Part shown: positions 1 through 8,057 of the stretch, in pieces
Numbering within the stretch: the stretch's first letter is position 1
Layout: each line of letters starts with the position of its first letter
Assembly: GCF_000334455.1 (NCBI RefSeq)
Contig: NZ_BANX01000005.1
Location: 186,001-250,000, forward strand
Origin: Gordonia soli NBRC 108243
Lineage (GTDB): Bacteria > Actinomycetota > Actinomycetes > Mycobacteriales > Mycobacteriaceae
Reading direction: 5' to 3'
DNA: 64,000 bases
Translations under genes and position numbers: made by a program
Notes under the pieces: model-generated
Told to the model about the DNA's origin: nothing
The model's input: only the letters and a program-made list of their open reading frames with translations
Database searches by the model: none

Positions 1-434
1 AGGCGCACATCGGCGTCGACGAAGATCAGTGTGCCGTCGTGAAAAGCGGCGCGCGACAACTGATGACACGCCCACGACTTACCCAGCCACCCCGCGGGCG
101 GACTGGTGCCGCTGATCACCGAGACACGCGGGTCGGCATGGGCGACACGATCGAGCACCGCGCGGGTGCCGTCCTGGGAGTCGTCGTCCAGCAGGACGAT
201 CCGGACCTCACCCGGCCAACGGTCCGCGGCCGCGGTGATACCTGCCAGACACCCAGCGGCATGGGTCAACTCGTCACGCATCGGCACCAGTACCGACAGC
301 GGCTCCGGTGCCGGCGGCGCGTCAGGATCGGGTCGCCTCAGACGGATCGCGTTGTCGACGGTCAGTCCGAGCGACACGATCGCGAGGGCGGACCCGAGGC
401 CGACCACGCGATGCCGGAGATCAGCGACGTGCAT
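1..434 (-). CDS. Family 2 glycosyltransferase, carotenoid cluster (3' end missing)
   Basis: Only the N-terminal 144 residues are inside the window; the gene runs off the left edge. A hydrophobic segment at about residues 9-22 suggests a membrane anchor. A GT2 nucleotide-sugar fold follows: SVLVPMRDE at about residue 45, LLDDDSQDGT at about 80, and FVDADVRL at the edge, which carries the DxD metal/donor site. The ATG overlaps the end of the CruF-like gene by 14 bp, so the two are translationally coupled. By position it probably glycosylates the carotenoid made by the upstream enzymes. Similar GT2 proteins in actinobacterial carotenoid clusters are called CrtQ, but the substrate here is inferred. 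Confidence 0.8.
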   Translation of the reverse strand, partial: MHVADLRHRVVGLGSALAIVSLGLTVDNAIRLRRPDPDAPPAPEPLSVLVPMRDELTHAAGCLAGITAAADRWPGEVRIVLLDDDSQDGTRAVLDRVAHADPRVSVISGTSPPAGWLGKSWACHQLSRAAFHDGTLIFVDADVR

Positions 435-1308
435 CGGCGACCTGTCGGACCAGCACCACCACCAGCGGAATCGCGATCGCCCCCATCAGTATTCCGCCGG
501 TGAGGGCGACCGGAGGGCGGCCGAAGAACGCGAGGTGCGCGAGCACCGACGAGAAGTACGTCCACAGGTAGATCGCGATCGGCAGGCAATCACCCCCGGT
601 ACGGGATTCGGTGGTCGCCGCTCGGGCCCCACCGATCACCCGATCCAGAATCGCCATCATCACGAACGACACGACCAGCCACCCGGCGAAGTTGGTGAGC
701 GGGATGCCGGACACGCCCGGCAGCGACGGCGTCGGATACCGCCACTCCCAGTTGCCTTGATCCACCATCTGCGGATCGAGGAAGACATCCCAGGCCGTCA
801 GCGCGCACGCGCCGACAATGGAGGTCGTGAGGCGACCATGGGAGCCGGCCAGGCGGCGCGCGACCACGAGTGCGGGCCACGCCATCATGATCCAGGCCAT
901 CGAGACCAGCACGGGTACGCCAAGGATCGTGAGACCGAGGCCGTCCGTGTAGTCGTATGTGCCGAAGGGGAAGCCCGTGCGGATGCCGACCGCCTCCGCG
1001 ACGAGGCCGCCTCCGCCGACCACGACGACCACGGCCGAGGCCGACAGGTATCCCCGTGTCACGATCACATGGGTCAGCGTGGCGGCCGTCAGCAGCGACA
1101 CGCTGGCCACGGTCAGTGCGAGATTGCCGCCGCCGGTCAGCGGGAACGCGATCTGCACCCCGACGGTGGCGAGGAACAACGTCCACGCGAGTGTGATCCC
1201 GGTCCGACCCCACCGATCTCGCCGTGGTGGGCGGCGATCGACGGCGGGGAGCGGGCCGGTGTGGGCCCCGAATCCGCGGGAGACGGGATGGAGATCATGG
1301 CCCCGCAT
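421..1308 (-). CDS. CruF-like carotenoid biosynthesis membrane protein (DUF422)
   Basis: A 295-residue multi-spanning membrane protein with about seven hydrophobic helices. The segments FPFGTYDYTDGLG and WDVFLDPQMVDQGNWEW match the DUF422/CruF family, whose characterised members are carotenoid 1',2'-hydratases. The start is the ATG that overlaps the stop of the CrtA-like gene (TGATG); an open frame extends further upstream, but that part is antisense-like low-complexity shadow inside the neighbouring gene. It should hydrate the terminal psi end of an acyclic or monocyclic carotenoid, giving the hydroxyl that the next gene, a glycosyltransferase, could modify. The family is clear, while the exact reaction in this host is inferred. 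Confidence 0.8.
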   Translation of the reverse strand: MRGHDLHPVSRGFGAHTGPLPAVDRRPPRRDRWGRTGITLAWTLFLATVGVQIAFPLTGGGNLALTVASVSLLTAATLTHVIVTRGYLSASAVVVVVGGGGLVAEAVGIRTGFPFGTYDYTDGLGLTILGVPVLVSMAWIMMAWPALVVARRLAGSHGRLTTSIVGACALTAWDVFLDPQMVDQGNWEWRYPTPSLPGVSGIPLTNFAGWLVVSFVMMAILDRVIGGARAATTESRTGGDCLPIAIYLWTYFSSVLAHLAFFGRPPVALTGGILMGAIAIPLVVVLVRQVADARR

Positions 1309-2072
1309 CACGCCGGCCGCCCTCGATACGTCCCTTCGACGCCGGTGACCGCCAGCCGGGTGAACATCTCCTCGGCGTACCACCGTCGCTGAGTCGTGTC
1401 CCGGATCGCGCCTCGGTGAGCCGTTGTGCGATAAGCGAAGTCGGCCAAGGCATCCGCCGAGTCCCAGACCGAGAAGGTGCCCTGCACACCGATCGGGAAC
1501 TCGCCGACACCCAGCGCCAGTCGGACCCCGTCTGCATGCCCCAGAGCAGCAGCCACCGGCGGTACGGCGCGCCAGAAGGACAGCATCCGTGTCGGTCGTA
1601 GACGAGCCCTGGTCAGCGCGGCCACCGGCCCGGGCCAGGAGGTCGCGGACCCATGAGAGTCCACATCCGTGAAGGGATCCACACCCGACCACGTGCCGCG
1701 AGAGCGAATAGGGCGCATGGAGATCCGGAGTTCCTCGCTGCTGGCCGATCGCCACTGCCGCACGGCGTGGGCGTCTTTGCCCGCGCGGGCCGCGGCGTCG
1801 TCCTCCCACACGGTGAGAGCGGCCCAGTGTCGAGCGTCGGCGCCGGCGAGCGTGAAGCTGTCGCCCGATGCGGTACCGAGCAGTTTCGCGAAGCGGACGC
1901 CGGGTGTCCGTGCCAGTGCGCGTCGGCCGGTCGCCATCCGACCGAGGGCGGTGGCGACACGATCCACGCCCCAGACTCGCAACTCCACGACCGGCCCGGC
2001 TGTGCTCGTCACGACGAACCGTCCCGTCGTCGGTCCGGACGGCTCTCGTGGATCACGAGCGACGACGCACAC
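1308..2072 (-). CDS. CrtA-like (spheroidene monooxygenase-like) protein
   Basis: A 254-residue protein resembling spheroidene monooxygenase (CrtA), an oxygenase that adds keto groups to acyclic carotenoids in purple bacteria. Family-like features are WGVDRVATALGRM near the start, PGVRFAKLLGTASGDSF, HWAALTVWEDDAAA, RSRGTWSGVDPF, and a C-terminal GTFSVWDSADALADFAY block ahead of RRWYAEEMFTRL. The ATG at 2072 overlaps the GGPP synthase gene by 20 bp; a GTG some 20 codons later could be the true start. It sits between crtE and the cruF-like gene with overlapping ends, so all are surely one transcript. The carotenoid link is strong, and the keto product is inferred from the family. Confidence 0.7.
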   Translation of the reverse strand: MCVVARDPREPSGPTTGRFVVTSTAGPVVELRVWGVDRVATALGRMATGRRALARTPGVRFAKLLGTASGDSFTLAGADARHWAALTVWEDDAAARAGKDAHAVRQWRSASSEELRISMRPIRSRGTWSGVDPFTDVDSHGSATSWPGPVAALTRARLRPTRMLSFWRAVPPVAAALGHADGVRLALGVGEFPIGVQGTFSVWDSADALADFAYRTTAHRGAIRDTTQRRWYAEEMFTRLAVTGVEGTYRGRPA

Positions 2073-3165
2073 ATCGGTGGATCAGTTCTGCGAGGCACTG
2101 GCGGGTGTGCGTGTCGACGTCGAGCTCGTCGACCATCGACAATGCATCACCTGTCAGCGTGTCGATGCGATCCTCGACCGCCTCGACCGCCCCGGTGTCG
2201 CGCAGCACCTCGCGAACGGATTCGACGTCGGCAGACGTCACCACCGAGTTCCCGAGATGTCGGGACAGCACGCGTCGTTGGGCGAAACCCGCACGCTCCT
2301 CGGCAACCGCGATCAGCAGCGTGCGTTTGCCCTCGCGGATGTCGTCGACGGCGGGCTTGCCCGTCACGTGTTCGTCCCCGAACACGCCGAGGACGTCATC
2401 GCGGAGCTGGAATGCCTCGCCGGCCGCCAGTCCGATCTCGTCGTACCGGGCGAGCAGTTCCGGGTGTGCGCCACCGAGGGCTCCGCCGAGGCCCAGCGGA
2501 CGGCTGACGGTGTATCGCGCGCTCTTGTAGCGCAGGACGCGATGCGTGCGGTCGCGCGATGTGGCTGCCTCGGTCTGACTCAGCATGTCCAGGAACTGGC
2601 CGCCGTAGGCCTCGTCGCGCATCGCCGACCACATCGAACGCACGGCGCGGCGTCCGTCGATGTCGAGTGTGTCCGCCGCTGCGGTCGCGAGATCGTCCGA
2701 CCACGACAGGCACATGTCGCCGACCAGCACGGCCACCGCCGAACCGTGCCCGTCGGCACTCCCGCGGCGGCGACTGCGGACGTGTTCGTCGGCGAACCGG
2801 CGATGCACCGTCGGTTGTCCACGACGGAGATCGCTGTTGTCCATCAGGTCGTCGTGTACGAGGGCCGCGAGGTGGAAGAGTTCGATCGCGGCCGCCATCT
2901 CGACCGCACCGGGGACGACCTCGCCTCTGGCCGAGCCGTGTGCCCCGGCCAGACAGAACGCCGCGCGCAATCTCTTGCCGCCGCGAACCATCTCCGTGAC
3001 GGCGTCGGAGACCTGCTGGAGCTCGTCACTGACGCCGGTCAGCTTCGTGGCGTGGTGGCCGACCTGCGCGGTCAACATCTCCTCGACCAACGCGAGCTCG
3101 TCGGAGGGGCCGGCTCCGGTACAACTCCGCGGTGAGGCGTGACGTACGTCGTCTGTCGGCGACAT
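2053..3165 (-). CDS. crtE: Geranylgeranyl diphosphate synthase (polyprenyl synthetase)
   Basis: A 370-residue trans-isoprenyl diphosphate synthase. The first aspartate-rich motif is in LVHDDLMDNSDLRRG (about residues 118-132) and the second in FQLRDDVLGVFGDE (about 257-270); both bind diphosphate through magnesium. GGKRLRA near residue 80 is the usual substrate-binding segment. It condenses IPP with FPP or shorter allylic substrates to make the C20 precursor of phytoene. It is the first gene of the leftward carotenoid operon; its promoter must lie in the 182-bp gap shared with the rightward NudK-GNAT gene. No phytoene synthase or desaturase is inside the window, so they are either beyond the left edge or elsewhere. 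Confidence 0.88.
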   Translation of the reverse strand: MSPTDDVRHASPRSCTGAGPSDELALVEEMLTAQVGHHATKLTGVSDELQQVSDAVTEMVRGGKRLRAAFCLAGAHGSARGEVVPGAVEMAAAIELFHLAALVHDDLMDNSDLRRGQPTVHRRFADEHVRSRRRGSADGHGSAVAVLVGDMCLSWSDDLATAAADTLDIDGRRAVRSMWSAMRDEAYGGQFLDMLSQTEAATSRDRTHRVLRYKSARYTVSRPLGLGGALGGAHPELLARYDEIGLAAGEAFQLRDDVLGVFGDEHVTGKPAVDDIREGKRTLLIAVAEERAGFAQRRVLSRHLGNSVVTSADVESVREVLRDTGAVEAVEDRIDTLTGDALSMVDELDVDTHTRQCLAELIHRCVRRRS

Positions 3166-3347
3166 GCGTGACCTCCGTGTGTGGGCAGAACGAATCCAGG
3201 GTGGCTGTGTCGTATGCGCTGTACCCGGTTTTCGGTGCCGCCATTCGGATCGGATGGGTGTCGGCGCGATGCCTTTCCGCTCGCGGATCTCACGGCCACG
3301 ATCACCGATGCCGAGAACCCACTTGCGAACCCGAGGAGAATGACCGG
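3166..3347. promoter_or_regulatory. Divergent intergenic region between crtE and the NudK-GNAT gene
   Basis: This 182-bp gap separates two genes pointing away from each other and must hold both promoters. A GAGGAG Shine-Dalgarno sequence at about 3333-3338 serves the rightward GTG start. I could not pick out confident -35/-10 elements or an operator palindrome. Confidence 0.4.
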
Positions 3348-4526
3348 GTGACCCAGGACGACCAGAGCCGCCGACCCGGCGCCGACATCCCCGACCGTCG
3401 CGGGCGGACCGGACTCGACCGGATCGGACGCGACCTCGACCGCAATCCCGACGTCGTCGTGCGTGATGTCGAGGTGCGGTCCGATGGATGGCATGTCCTG
3501 CGTGCCAACACCTTCGACTATCGTCGGCGTGACGGCCGGTGGGAGACCCAGATGCGGGAGACCTACGACCGTGGGAACGGTGCCGCGATCCTCCTGTTCG
3601 ACCGCGCCCGCCGGACGGTGCTGTTGACCCGACAGTTCCGCTTCCCGGCGTACGTCAACGATCACCCCGACGGTCTCCTCGTCGAGGTGGCTGCCGGGCT
3701 GCTCGACGGCGACGACCCGGTGTCGGCCATCCGCCGCGAGGCGCAGGAGGAGACCGGCGTCCGCGTCGGAACGGTGACTCACCTGTTCGACCTCTTCATG
3801 AGCCCGGGGTCGGTCACCGAGCGTGTCCACTTCTTCGCAGCCGAGTACTCGCCGTCCGATCGCGTCGACGACGGTGGTGGACTCGACGACGAGGGCGAGG
3901 ACATCGAGGTGCTCGAGATGGACGTCGACGATGCGGTCGCAGGCATCGCCGACGGCCGGATCCGGGACGCGAAGACGGTGATCCTGCTGCAGTGGGTGGC
4001 CGCGCACGTCTTCGCACCGACAGCGGGACCTGCGTCGTCGGGGCGTCCGGAGATCGAGCGCCCAGACATCCATCTCCGCCCTGCCGACCCGACCGAACAC
4101 GATCGCCTCGTCGAGATCTGGCGCAGCGCAGTCACCGCGACGCACGACTTCCTGACGCCGGCCGACATCGACCACTACGCCGAACGGATCGCCGGCGAGT
4201 ACCTCGGCGCGGTCGCGCTCACCGTCGCCGAGGTCGACGGGCGGGCCGTCGGCTTCGCGGGACTCGCGGATGGCACGCTCGAGATGCTGTTCGTCGACGA
4301 CGACCATCGTGGAACAGGTGTCGGGTCCGCTCTTCTCGCCGACGCGCTGCGTCGCCATCCCGACCTCGCGGTGGACGTCAACGAGCAGAATCCGGCCGCG
4401 GTCGCGTTCTATCTGCGGCACGGGTTCACCGTCGCCGGTCGATCGGCGACCGATCCGGACGGCCGGCCGTTCCCGTTGCTGCACCTGGTCGCCGGTCGTC
4501 AGCAAGAGGTGAACGCCCTCGGGTGA
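3348..4526 (+). CDS. NudK-like Nudix hydrolase fused to a GNAT acetyltransferase
   Basis: A 392-residue two-domain protein. Residues about 30-225 are a Nudix hydrolase of the GDP-mannose pyrophosphatase (NudK) type: a Nudix box in GLLDGDDP...REAQEETGV, then LFMSPGSVTERVHFF and DEGEDIEVLEM, which closely resemble E. coli NudK. Residues about 240-392 are a GNAT domain with LFVDDDHRGTGVGSALL as the acetyl-CoA pyrophosphate loop and VNEQNPAAVAFYLRHGF at the end. The GTG start follows GAGGAG at good spacing; the frame is open further upstream, but that part is unlike either domain. In the Nudix box the helix-leading Glu is Asp. The substrates are unproven. The fusion suggests hydrolysis of a nucleotide sugar and acetylation are linked. 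Confidence 0.82.
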   Translation: MTQDDQSRRPGADIPDRRGRTGLDRIGRDLDRNPDVVVRDVEVRSDGWHVLRANTFDYRRRDGRWETQMRETYDRGNGAAILLFDRARRTVLLTRQFRFPAYVNDHPDGLLVEVAAGLLDGDDPVSAIRREAQEETGVRVGTVTHLFDLFMSPGSVTERVHFFAAEYSPSDRVDDGGGLDDEGEDIEVLEMDVDDAVAGIADGRIRDAKTVILLQWVAAHVFAPTAGPASSGRPEIERPDIHLRPADPTEHDRLVEIWRSAVTATHDFLTPADIDHYAERIAGEYLGAVALTVAEVDGRAVGFAGLADGTLEMLFVDDDHRGTGVGSALLADALRRHPDLAVDVNEQNPAAVAFYLRHGFTVAGRSATDPDGRPFPLLHLVAGRQQEVNALG

Positions 4527-4600
4527 GGAGCTGATCCGATCGTCCATCGGGGGGTGTCGCGAGTGTGAACCGTCCGTTGGTCGGGTAGCCGTCTGCGACA

Positions 4601-6025
4601 ATGCGTGATGTGGTGAGCGGCGACGATGTGGTTGGCAGCGACCCGGCAGACGGTGGTGCCGCGGGTCGGGGTGTCGGGAGTCGGGGCGCGGTGCGGCGGG
4701 GTGCCGTCGGGCGAGGTTCCGGCCGACCCCGGGTCCTGATCGTCGGCGGTGGATTCGGTGGACTACATGCCGCCCGTCGACTCGCCCACGCCGATGCGTC
4801 GGTGACCGTCCTCGACCGGGGGACGAGCCATCTCTTCCAACCGCTGCTCTACCAGTGCGCGACCGGTCTCCTGTCCCAGGGCGCGATCTCCAGTCCGATC
4901 CGTCACCTGCTGCGTCGACAGCGCAACGCCGAGGTGGCGCTCGGCGAGGCCTCGGGGGTCGATGCCGCGGCGCGTACGGTCACGGTCAGCCGATTCGACG
5001 GGTCGACCTATGACATCGGCTACGACTACCTGGTCGTCGCAGCGGGGATGCGGACGTCGTATCACGGCAACGACGACTTCGCGCGGTTCGCGCCGGGGAT
5101 GAAGACCCTGGACGACGCACTCGCCATCCGTCGCAAGGTGATCGCGGCCTTCGAGATGGCCGAGTCGCTACCAGATGCCGAGCAGCGGCGCCCGTGGCTG
5201 ACATTCGCCGTCGCCGGCGGCGGCCCGACCGGCGTCGAGATCGCCGGCCAGATCCGGGAGTTGGCGACGCTGGCACTGGAGAACGAGTTCCGGAGCATCG
5301 ACACCGCAGAGGCCAGGGTCCTGTTGCTGCACGGCGGCGATCGGGTGCTGCCCTCGTTCGGCGCACGGCTGTCGAAGCACGCGCAGTCCACGCTCGACGA
5401 CCTCGGCGTCGAGACGCACCTGGGTGTCCACGTCACCGATGTCACGGCCGACGACGTGGAGGTGACGCCGAAGGCGGAGCCACGTACTCCGGTGCGGTAC
5501 CCGACCAAGACCACGCTCTGGACCACCGGGGTCGAGGCGGTGCCGTTCGCGAAGGCCCTGGCATCGACGCTCGGGGTCGAACAGGATCGATCCGGACGTA
5601 TCCCGGTGCAGCCCGATCTGTCGGTGGCCGGGCACCCGAACGTCTTCGTCGTCGGGGACATGAGTGCGCTCGACGACCTACCGGGCGTCGCCGAGGTCGC
5701 CATGCAAGGTGGTCGTCACGCGGGTGCGGTCATCGCGGAGACCCTGTCCGGCAAGGGACGTCGTCCGTTCAAGTATCGCGACCTCGGCAACGCCGCGTAC
5801 ATCGCGCGGCGGCACGCGATCGTGGAGAGCGGCCGTCTCAACCTGCACGGGTTCATCGGGTGGTTGGCGTGGGGCGTCATCCACATCGCCTTCCTCGCCG
5901 GGATCCGCAACCGGATGGGCACGATCCTCACCTGGGCCGCCACCCTGCTCACCGACTCCCGGCGTGAGCGGGCCATCACCTACGGCGATCCGGAGACCGC
6001 GCGCCGGCCCTACCCCGACCGCTGA
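4601..6025 (+). CDS. ndh: Type II NADH dehydrogenase (NDH-2)
   Basis: A 474-residue FAD protein that oxidises NADH and reduces menaquinone without pumping protons, at the inner face of the membrane. The first Rossmann motif is VLIVGGGFGGLHAARRL at about residues 46-62 and the second is FAVAGGGPTGVEIAGQ at about 202-217. VFVVGDMSAL at about 348 is the C-terminal FAD motif. The C-terminal stretch LAWGVIHIAFLAGIRNRM is the amphipathic/membrane-anchoring segment of NDH-2. The first 45 residues are glycine/arginine-rich and atypical, so the true start may be a later GTG. A strong hairpin follows the stop codon. Confidence 0.9.
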   Translation: MRDVVSGDDVVGSDPADGGAAGRGVGSRGAVRRGAVGRGSGRPRVLIVGGGFGGLHAARRLAHADASVTVLDRGTSHLFQPLLYQCATGLLSQGAISSPIRHLLRRQRNAEVALGEASGVDAAARTVTVSRFDGSTYDIGYDYLVVAAGMRTSYHGNDDFARFAPGMKTLDDALAIRRKVIAAFEMAESLPDAEQRRPWLTFAVAGGGPTGVEIAGQIRELATLALENEFRSIDTAEARVLLLHGGDRVLPSFGARLSKHAQSTLDDLGVETHLGVHVTDVTADDVEVTPKAEPRTPVRYPTKTTLWTTGVEAVPFAKALASTLGVEQDRSGRIPVQPDLSVAGHPNVFVVGDMSALDDLPGVAEVAMQGGRHAGAVIAETLSGKGRRPFKYRDLGNAAYIARRHAIVESGRLNLHGFIGWLAWGVIHIAFLAGIRNRMGTILTWAATLLTDSRRERAITYGDPETARRPYPDR

Positions 6026-6037
6026 CGCACCGAATCC

Positions 6038-6074
6038 GTAGCGCGAACCGGCGGTATCCGCGTGTTCGCGCTAC
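6038..6074 (+). terminator. Hairpin after ndh
   Basis: A perfect 11-bp stem (GTAGCGCGAAC paired with GTTCGCGCTAC) with a 15-nt loop begins 13 bp after the ndh stop and is followed by a short GAAAA stretch. There is no U-tract, which is common for actinobacterial terminators. It separates ndh from the Nit1C cluster. Confidence 0.65.
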
Positions 6075-6129
6075 GAAAATGCCGGGGGCGAGCCATGTTA
6101 CGCGGATCGGCCGCTCAATTATTCCACCG

Positions 6130-6145
6130 GTAACCACTGCGTAAT
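6130..6145 (-). promoter_or_regulatory. Candidate GlnR-binding site
   Basis: Read on the minus strand, the sequence is ATTACGCAGTGGTTAC. This gives two half-sites (TTAC and GTTAC) six bases apart, and the AC-n9-AC spacing described for mycobacterial GlnR sites. It lies about 135 bp upstream of the first gene of a cluster tied to nitrogen starvation. The match to the pattern is direct; binding by GlnR is inferred. Confidence 0.4.
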
Positions 6146-6168
6146 AGATCAGGGCTGAACTGTATCTC

Positions 6169-6219
6169 GTAGCCACCAGGCTACTCACCACGGAGCGTCG
6201 CTGCTCCGTTCCCTTCGGG
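6169..6219 (+). promoter_or_regulatory. Structured leader of the Nit1C cluster (three hairpins)
   Basis: Three helices occur in a row ahead of the first cluster gene: GTAGCC/GGCTAC with an ACCA loop (6169-6184), ACGGAGC/GCTCCGT (6190-6209), and CCC-TTC-GGG (6211-6219). They lie 60-110 bases upstream of the GTG start. They could be a cis-acting RNA or a protein-binding leader. The sequence does not match any riboswitch I can recall. Confidence 0.35.
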
Positions 6220-6278
6220 CAACGAGGCCTGATCCGTATCCGCCGGGTCGTCCTCGGCGTCGTCACCTGGGAGTTTTC

Positions 6279-6803
6279 GTGTCCTCTTTCGACCAGACCA
6301 TCACCGACAACATCGCCGCATCGGTGGCCGAGATCCCGCACCCCTCGCTGCCGAAGGGCTCGAACATCTACGGCGGCACCAAGATCTTCCCCGACTACCA
6401 GGCCGAGGACGGCGAGACCTACTTCACCCTGGTCCACGGCATCGCGCATGAGTCGTCGGTGTCATTCGTCGCGGTCCTGCAGGCCACACGTGCGCTGCGC
6501 AAGGGTTTCGAGTCGGCCATCTACTTCTACGGTCCGGGTGCGATCAATGCCCTTGCGACACGCGGGTTCCCGACCACCGGCGACTCCGGCTTCCCGGGTG
6601 AACAGAATATCAACAACGCCCTCGAGACGTTCATCGCGGAGGGCGGGACGGTCTTCGCCTGCCGTTTCGGACTCGCGTTGCACGGCGGTCGCGAAGAGGA
6701 CCTGATCGCCGGCGTCATCCCTGCACATCCGCTCGACGTGCAAGACGCCATCATCCATTACGCCCGCAAGGGCGCGATCATCAACTCGACCTACATGGTC
6801 TGA
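6279..6803 (+). CDS. MSMEG_0572/Sll0783 family nitrogen starvation protein
   Basis: A 174-residue soluble protein of the conserved Nit1C component named after MSMEG_0572 and cyanobacterial Sll0783. Typical stretches are IPHPSLPKGSNIYGGTK near the start, VLQATRALRKGFESAIYFYGPGA in the middle, and a C-terminal IHYARKGAIINSTYMV. Its biochemical role is unknown. The fold suggested by the pattern is a small alpha/beta (DsrE-like) protein, but that is a guess. The start is GTG, preceded by GGGAG. It is the first gene of the rightward cluster, with 38 bp to the nitrilase gene. The cyanobacterial homologue is strongly induced by nitrogen starvation, which fits the GlnR-like site upstream. Confidence 0.85.
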   Translation: MSSFDQTITDNIAASVAEIPHPSLPKGSNIYGGTKIFPDYQAEDGETYFTLVHGIAHESSVSFVAVLQATRALRKGFESAIYFYGPGAINALATRGFPTTGDSGFPGEQNINNALETFIAEGGTVFACRFGLALHGGREEDLIAGVIPAHPLDVQDAIIHYARKGAIINSTYMV

Positions 6804-6841
6804 GTCGGATCGCCGAATCGACTCTCGATCAGGGAATCCAG

Positions 6842-7741
6842 ATGACAACCATTGCAGCCGTCGCGGCCAACTTCACCCGCGACCTCGAGCAGAACTACGC
6901 GACCATCGCCGATTACGCCGAGCGGGCACGCGCCCGCGGCGTCGAGTTCCTGGTCTTCCCGGAAGCGGCCATCGGCGGCTATCTCTCCTCGCTGGGAAAC
7001 CACGGAGACACCGTCAAGAACACCAACCGATCACTGCCACCGGCCATCTCGTTGGACGGACCCGAGATCGCGCGGGTCCAGTCGATCATCGGCGACCTGG
7101 TGATCGCGATCGGCTTCTGTGAGCTCGCCGAGGACGGTGTCACGCGGTACAACGCCGCGGCAGTCCTGGACGGTGACCGCATCTACGGCAGCTATCGCAA
7201 GGTGCATCAGCCACTGGGCGAGAACATGTCGTACTCGTCGGGAACCGATTACAGGGTGTTCGACACCCCGGTGGGACGTGTCGGTCTCCAGATCTGTTAC
7301 GACAAGGCCTTTCCGGAGGCGGCACGCGTGATGGCACTCGACGGCGCGGAGATCATCGCGAGTCTCTCGGCGTGGCCGGCCGCGCGCACCGCCACCGCCG
7401 AGAACCTGCAGGAGGACCGGTGGACCTACCGGTTCAACCTGTTCGACATGGCACGAGCTCTGGACAACCAGGTGTTCTGGATCGCAGCCAACCAGGCAGG
7501 CACCTTCGGGTCGTTGCGGTACGTCGGCAACGCCAAGATCGTCGATCCCGGTGGCAACGTGCTGGATTCGACCCTGCTCGACAGTGGGATGGCCGTGGCG
7601 GACGTCGACATCAGCGGAACCTTCACCGCGATGCGCGGTGGGATGTTCCATCTCCGCGACCGCCGCCCCGACGCATACGGTCCACTCACCGATCTCGATC
7701 CGACCGGATCCGCGAACTGGCGGGACCTTGCCAGTGCCTGA
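6842..7741 (+). CDS. Nitrilase of the Nit1C cluster (carbon-nitrogen hydrolase)
   Basis: A 299-residue nitrilase-superfamily enzyme with an intact catalytic triad: Glu41 in FPEAAIGGY, Lys120 in YRKVHQ and Cys152 in QICYDKAFPE. Members of this subgroup (Nit6803 of Synechocystis and relatives) hydrolyse nitriles to the acid plus ammonia, and Nit1C nitrilases have been linked to cyanide use as a nitrogen source. The protein should act in the cytoplasm as an oligomer. Its 3' end overlaps the MSMEG_0570-type gene if that gene begins at the GTG chosen here. A second nitrilase-fold gene in the same cluster (13562-14404) has lost Glu and Cys, so this copy is the one likely to do the chemistry. The natural substrate is not shown by the sequence. 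Confidence 0.9.
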   Translation: MTTIAAVAANFTRDLEQNYATIADYAERARARGVEFLVFPEAAIGGYLSSLGNHGDTVKNTNRSLPPAISLDGPEIARVQSIIGDLVIAIGFCELAEDGVTRYNAAAVLDGDRIYGSYRKVHQPLGENMSYSSGTDYRVFDTPVGRVGLQICYDKAFPEAARVMALDGAEIIASLSAWPAARTATAENLQEDRWTYRFNLFDMARALDNQVFWIAANQAGTFGSLRYVGNAKIVDPGGNVLDSTLLDSGMAVADVDISGTFTAMRGGMFHLRDRRPDAYGPLTDLDPTGSANWRDLASA

Positions 7742-8033
7742 GATGACCTTTGCCGTGCGATGGCCGGACGGCACCACCCAGCAGTGCTACTCGCCGAGTC
7801 TGGTGATGCACGACCACCTGGCCGTCGGCGCCACCTACACGGTCTCCGACTTCCGTGAACGGTCCACCACCGCGCTCACGGAGGCAGCCGAGCGGGTGCG
7901 CGCGAAGTTCGGTTTCGCATGCACCTCGGCGGCCGCCACCGCCGCGGAGATCATCGCGACGGCAGATCGCCATCCGGACACCGCGTCGGTCGAGATCCTC
8001 TCGATGACGCCACCACTACCTCGACGACCCTGA
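7734..8033 (+). CDS. MSMEG_0570 family nitrogen starvation response protein
   Basis: A 99-residue protein. Its N-terminal RWPDGTTQQCYSPSLVMHDHL block is the hallmark of the small MSMEG_0570 component found in nearly every Nit1C cluster. A single Cys sits in CYSPS, and two more residues of interest are Cys in FGFACTSAAATAAEI and the SVEIL end. Function is unknown; no catalytic motif is visible. I chose the GTG at 7734 because family members usually begin MPEM, which makes an 8-bp overlap with the nitrilase; the ATG at 7743 is the alternative. Neither start has a good ribosome-binding site, so translation is probably coupled to the nitrilase gene. Confidence 0.8.
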   Translation: MPEMTFAVRWPDGTTQQCYSPSLVMHDHLAVGATYTVSDFRERSTTALTEAAERVRAKFGFACTSAAATAAEIIATADRHPDTASVEILSMTPPLPRRP

Positions 8034-8057
8034 ACGACCAGACCACCTGGAGATCCC

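Noticed and set aside
106..1392. A 428-codon open frame on the plus strand
   Set aside because: Antisense to the carotenoid genes and lacks motifs.
6150..6278. Possible guanidine (ykkC/mini-ykkC) riboswitch in the Nit1C leader
   Set aside because: The stems lack the ACGR loops and conserved spacing of mini-ykkC or the longer ykkC fold; kept only as an unclassified structured leader.
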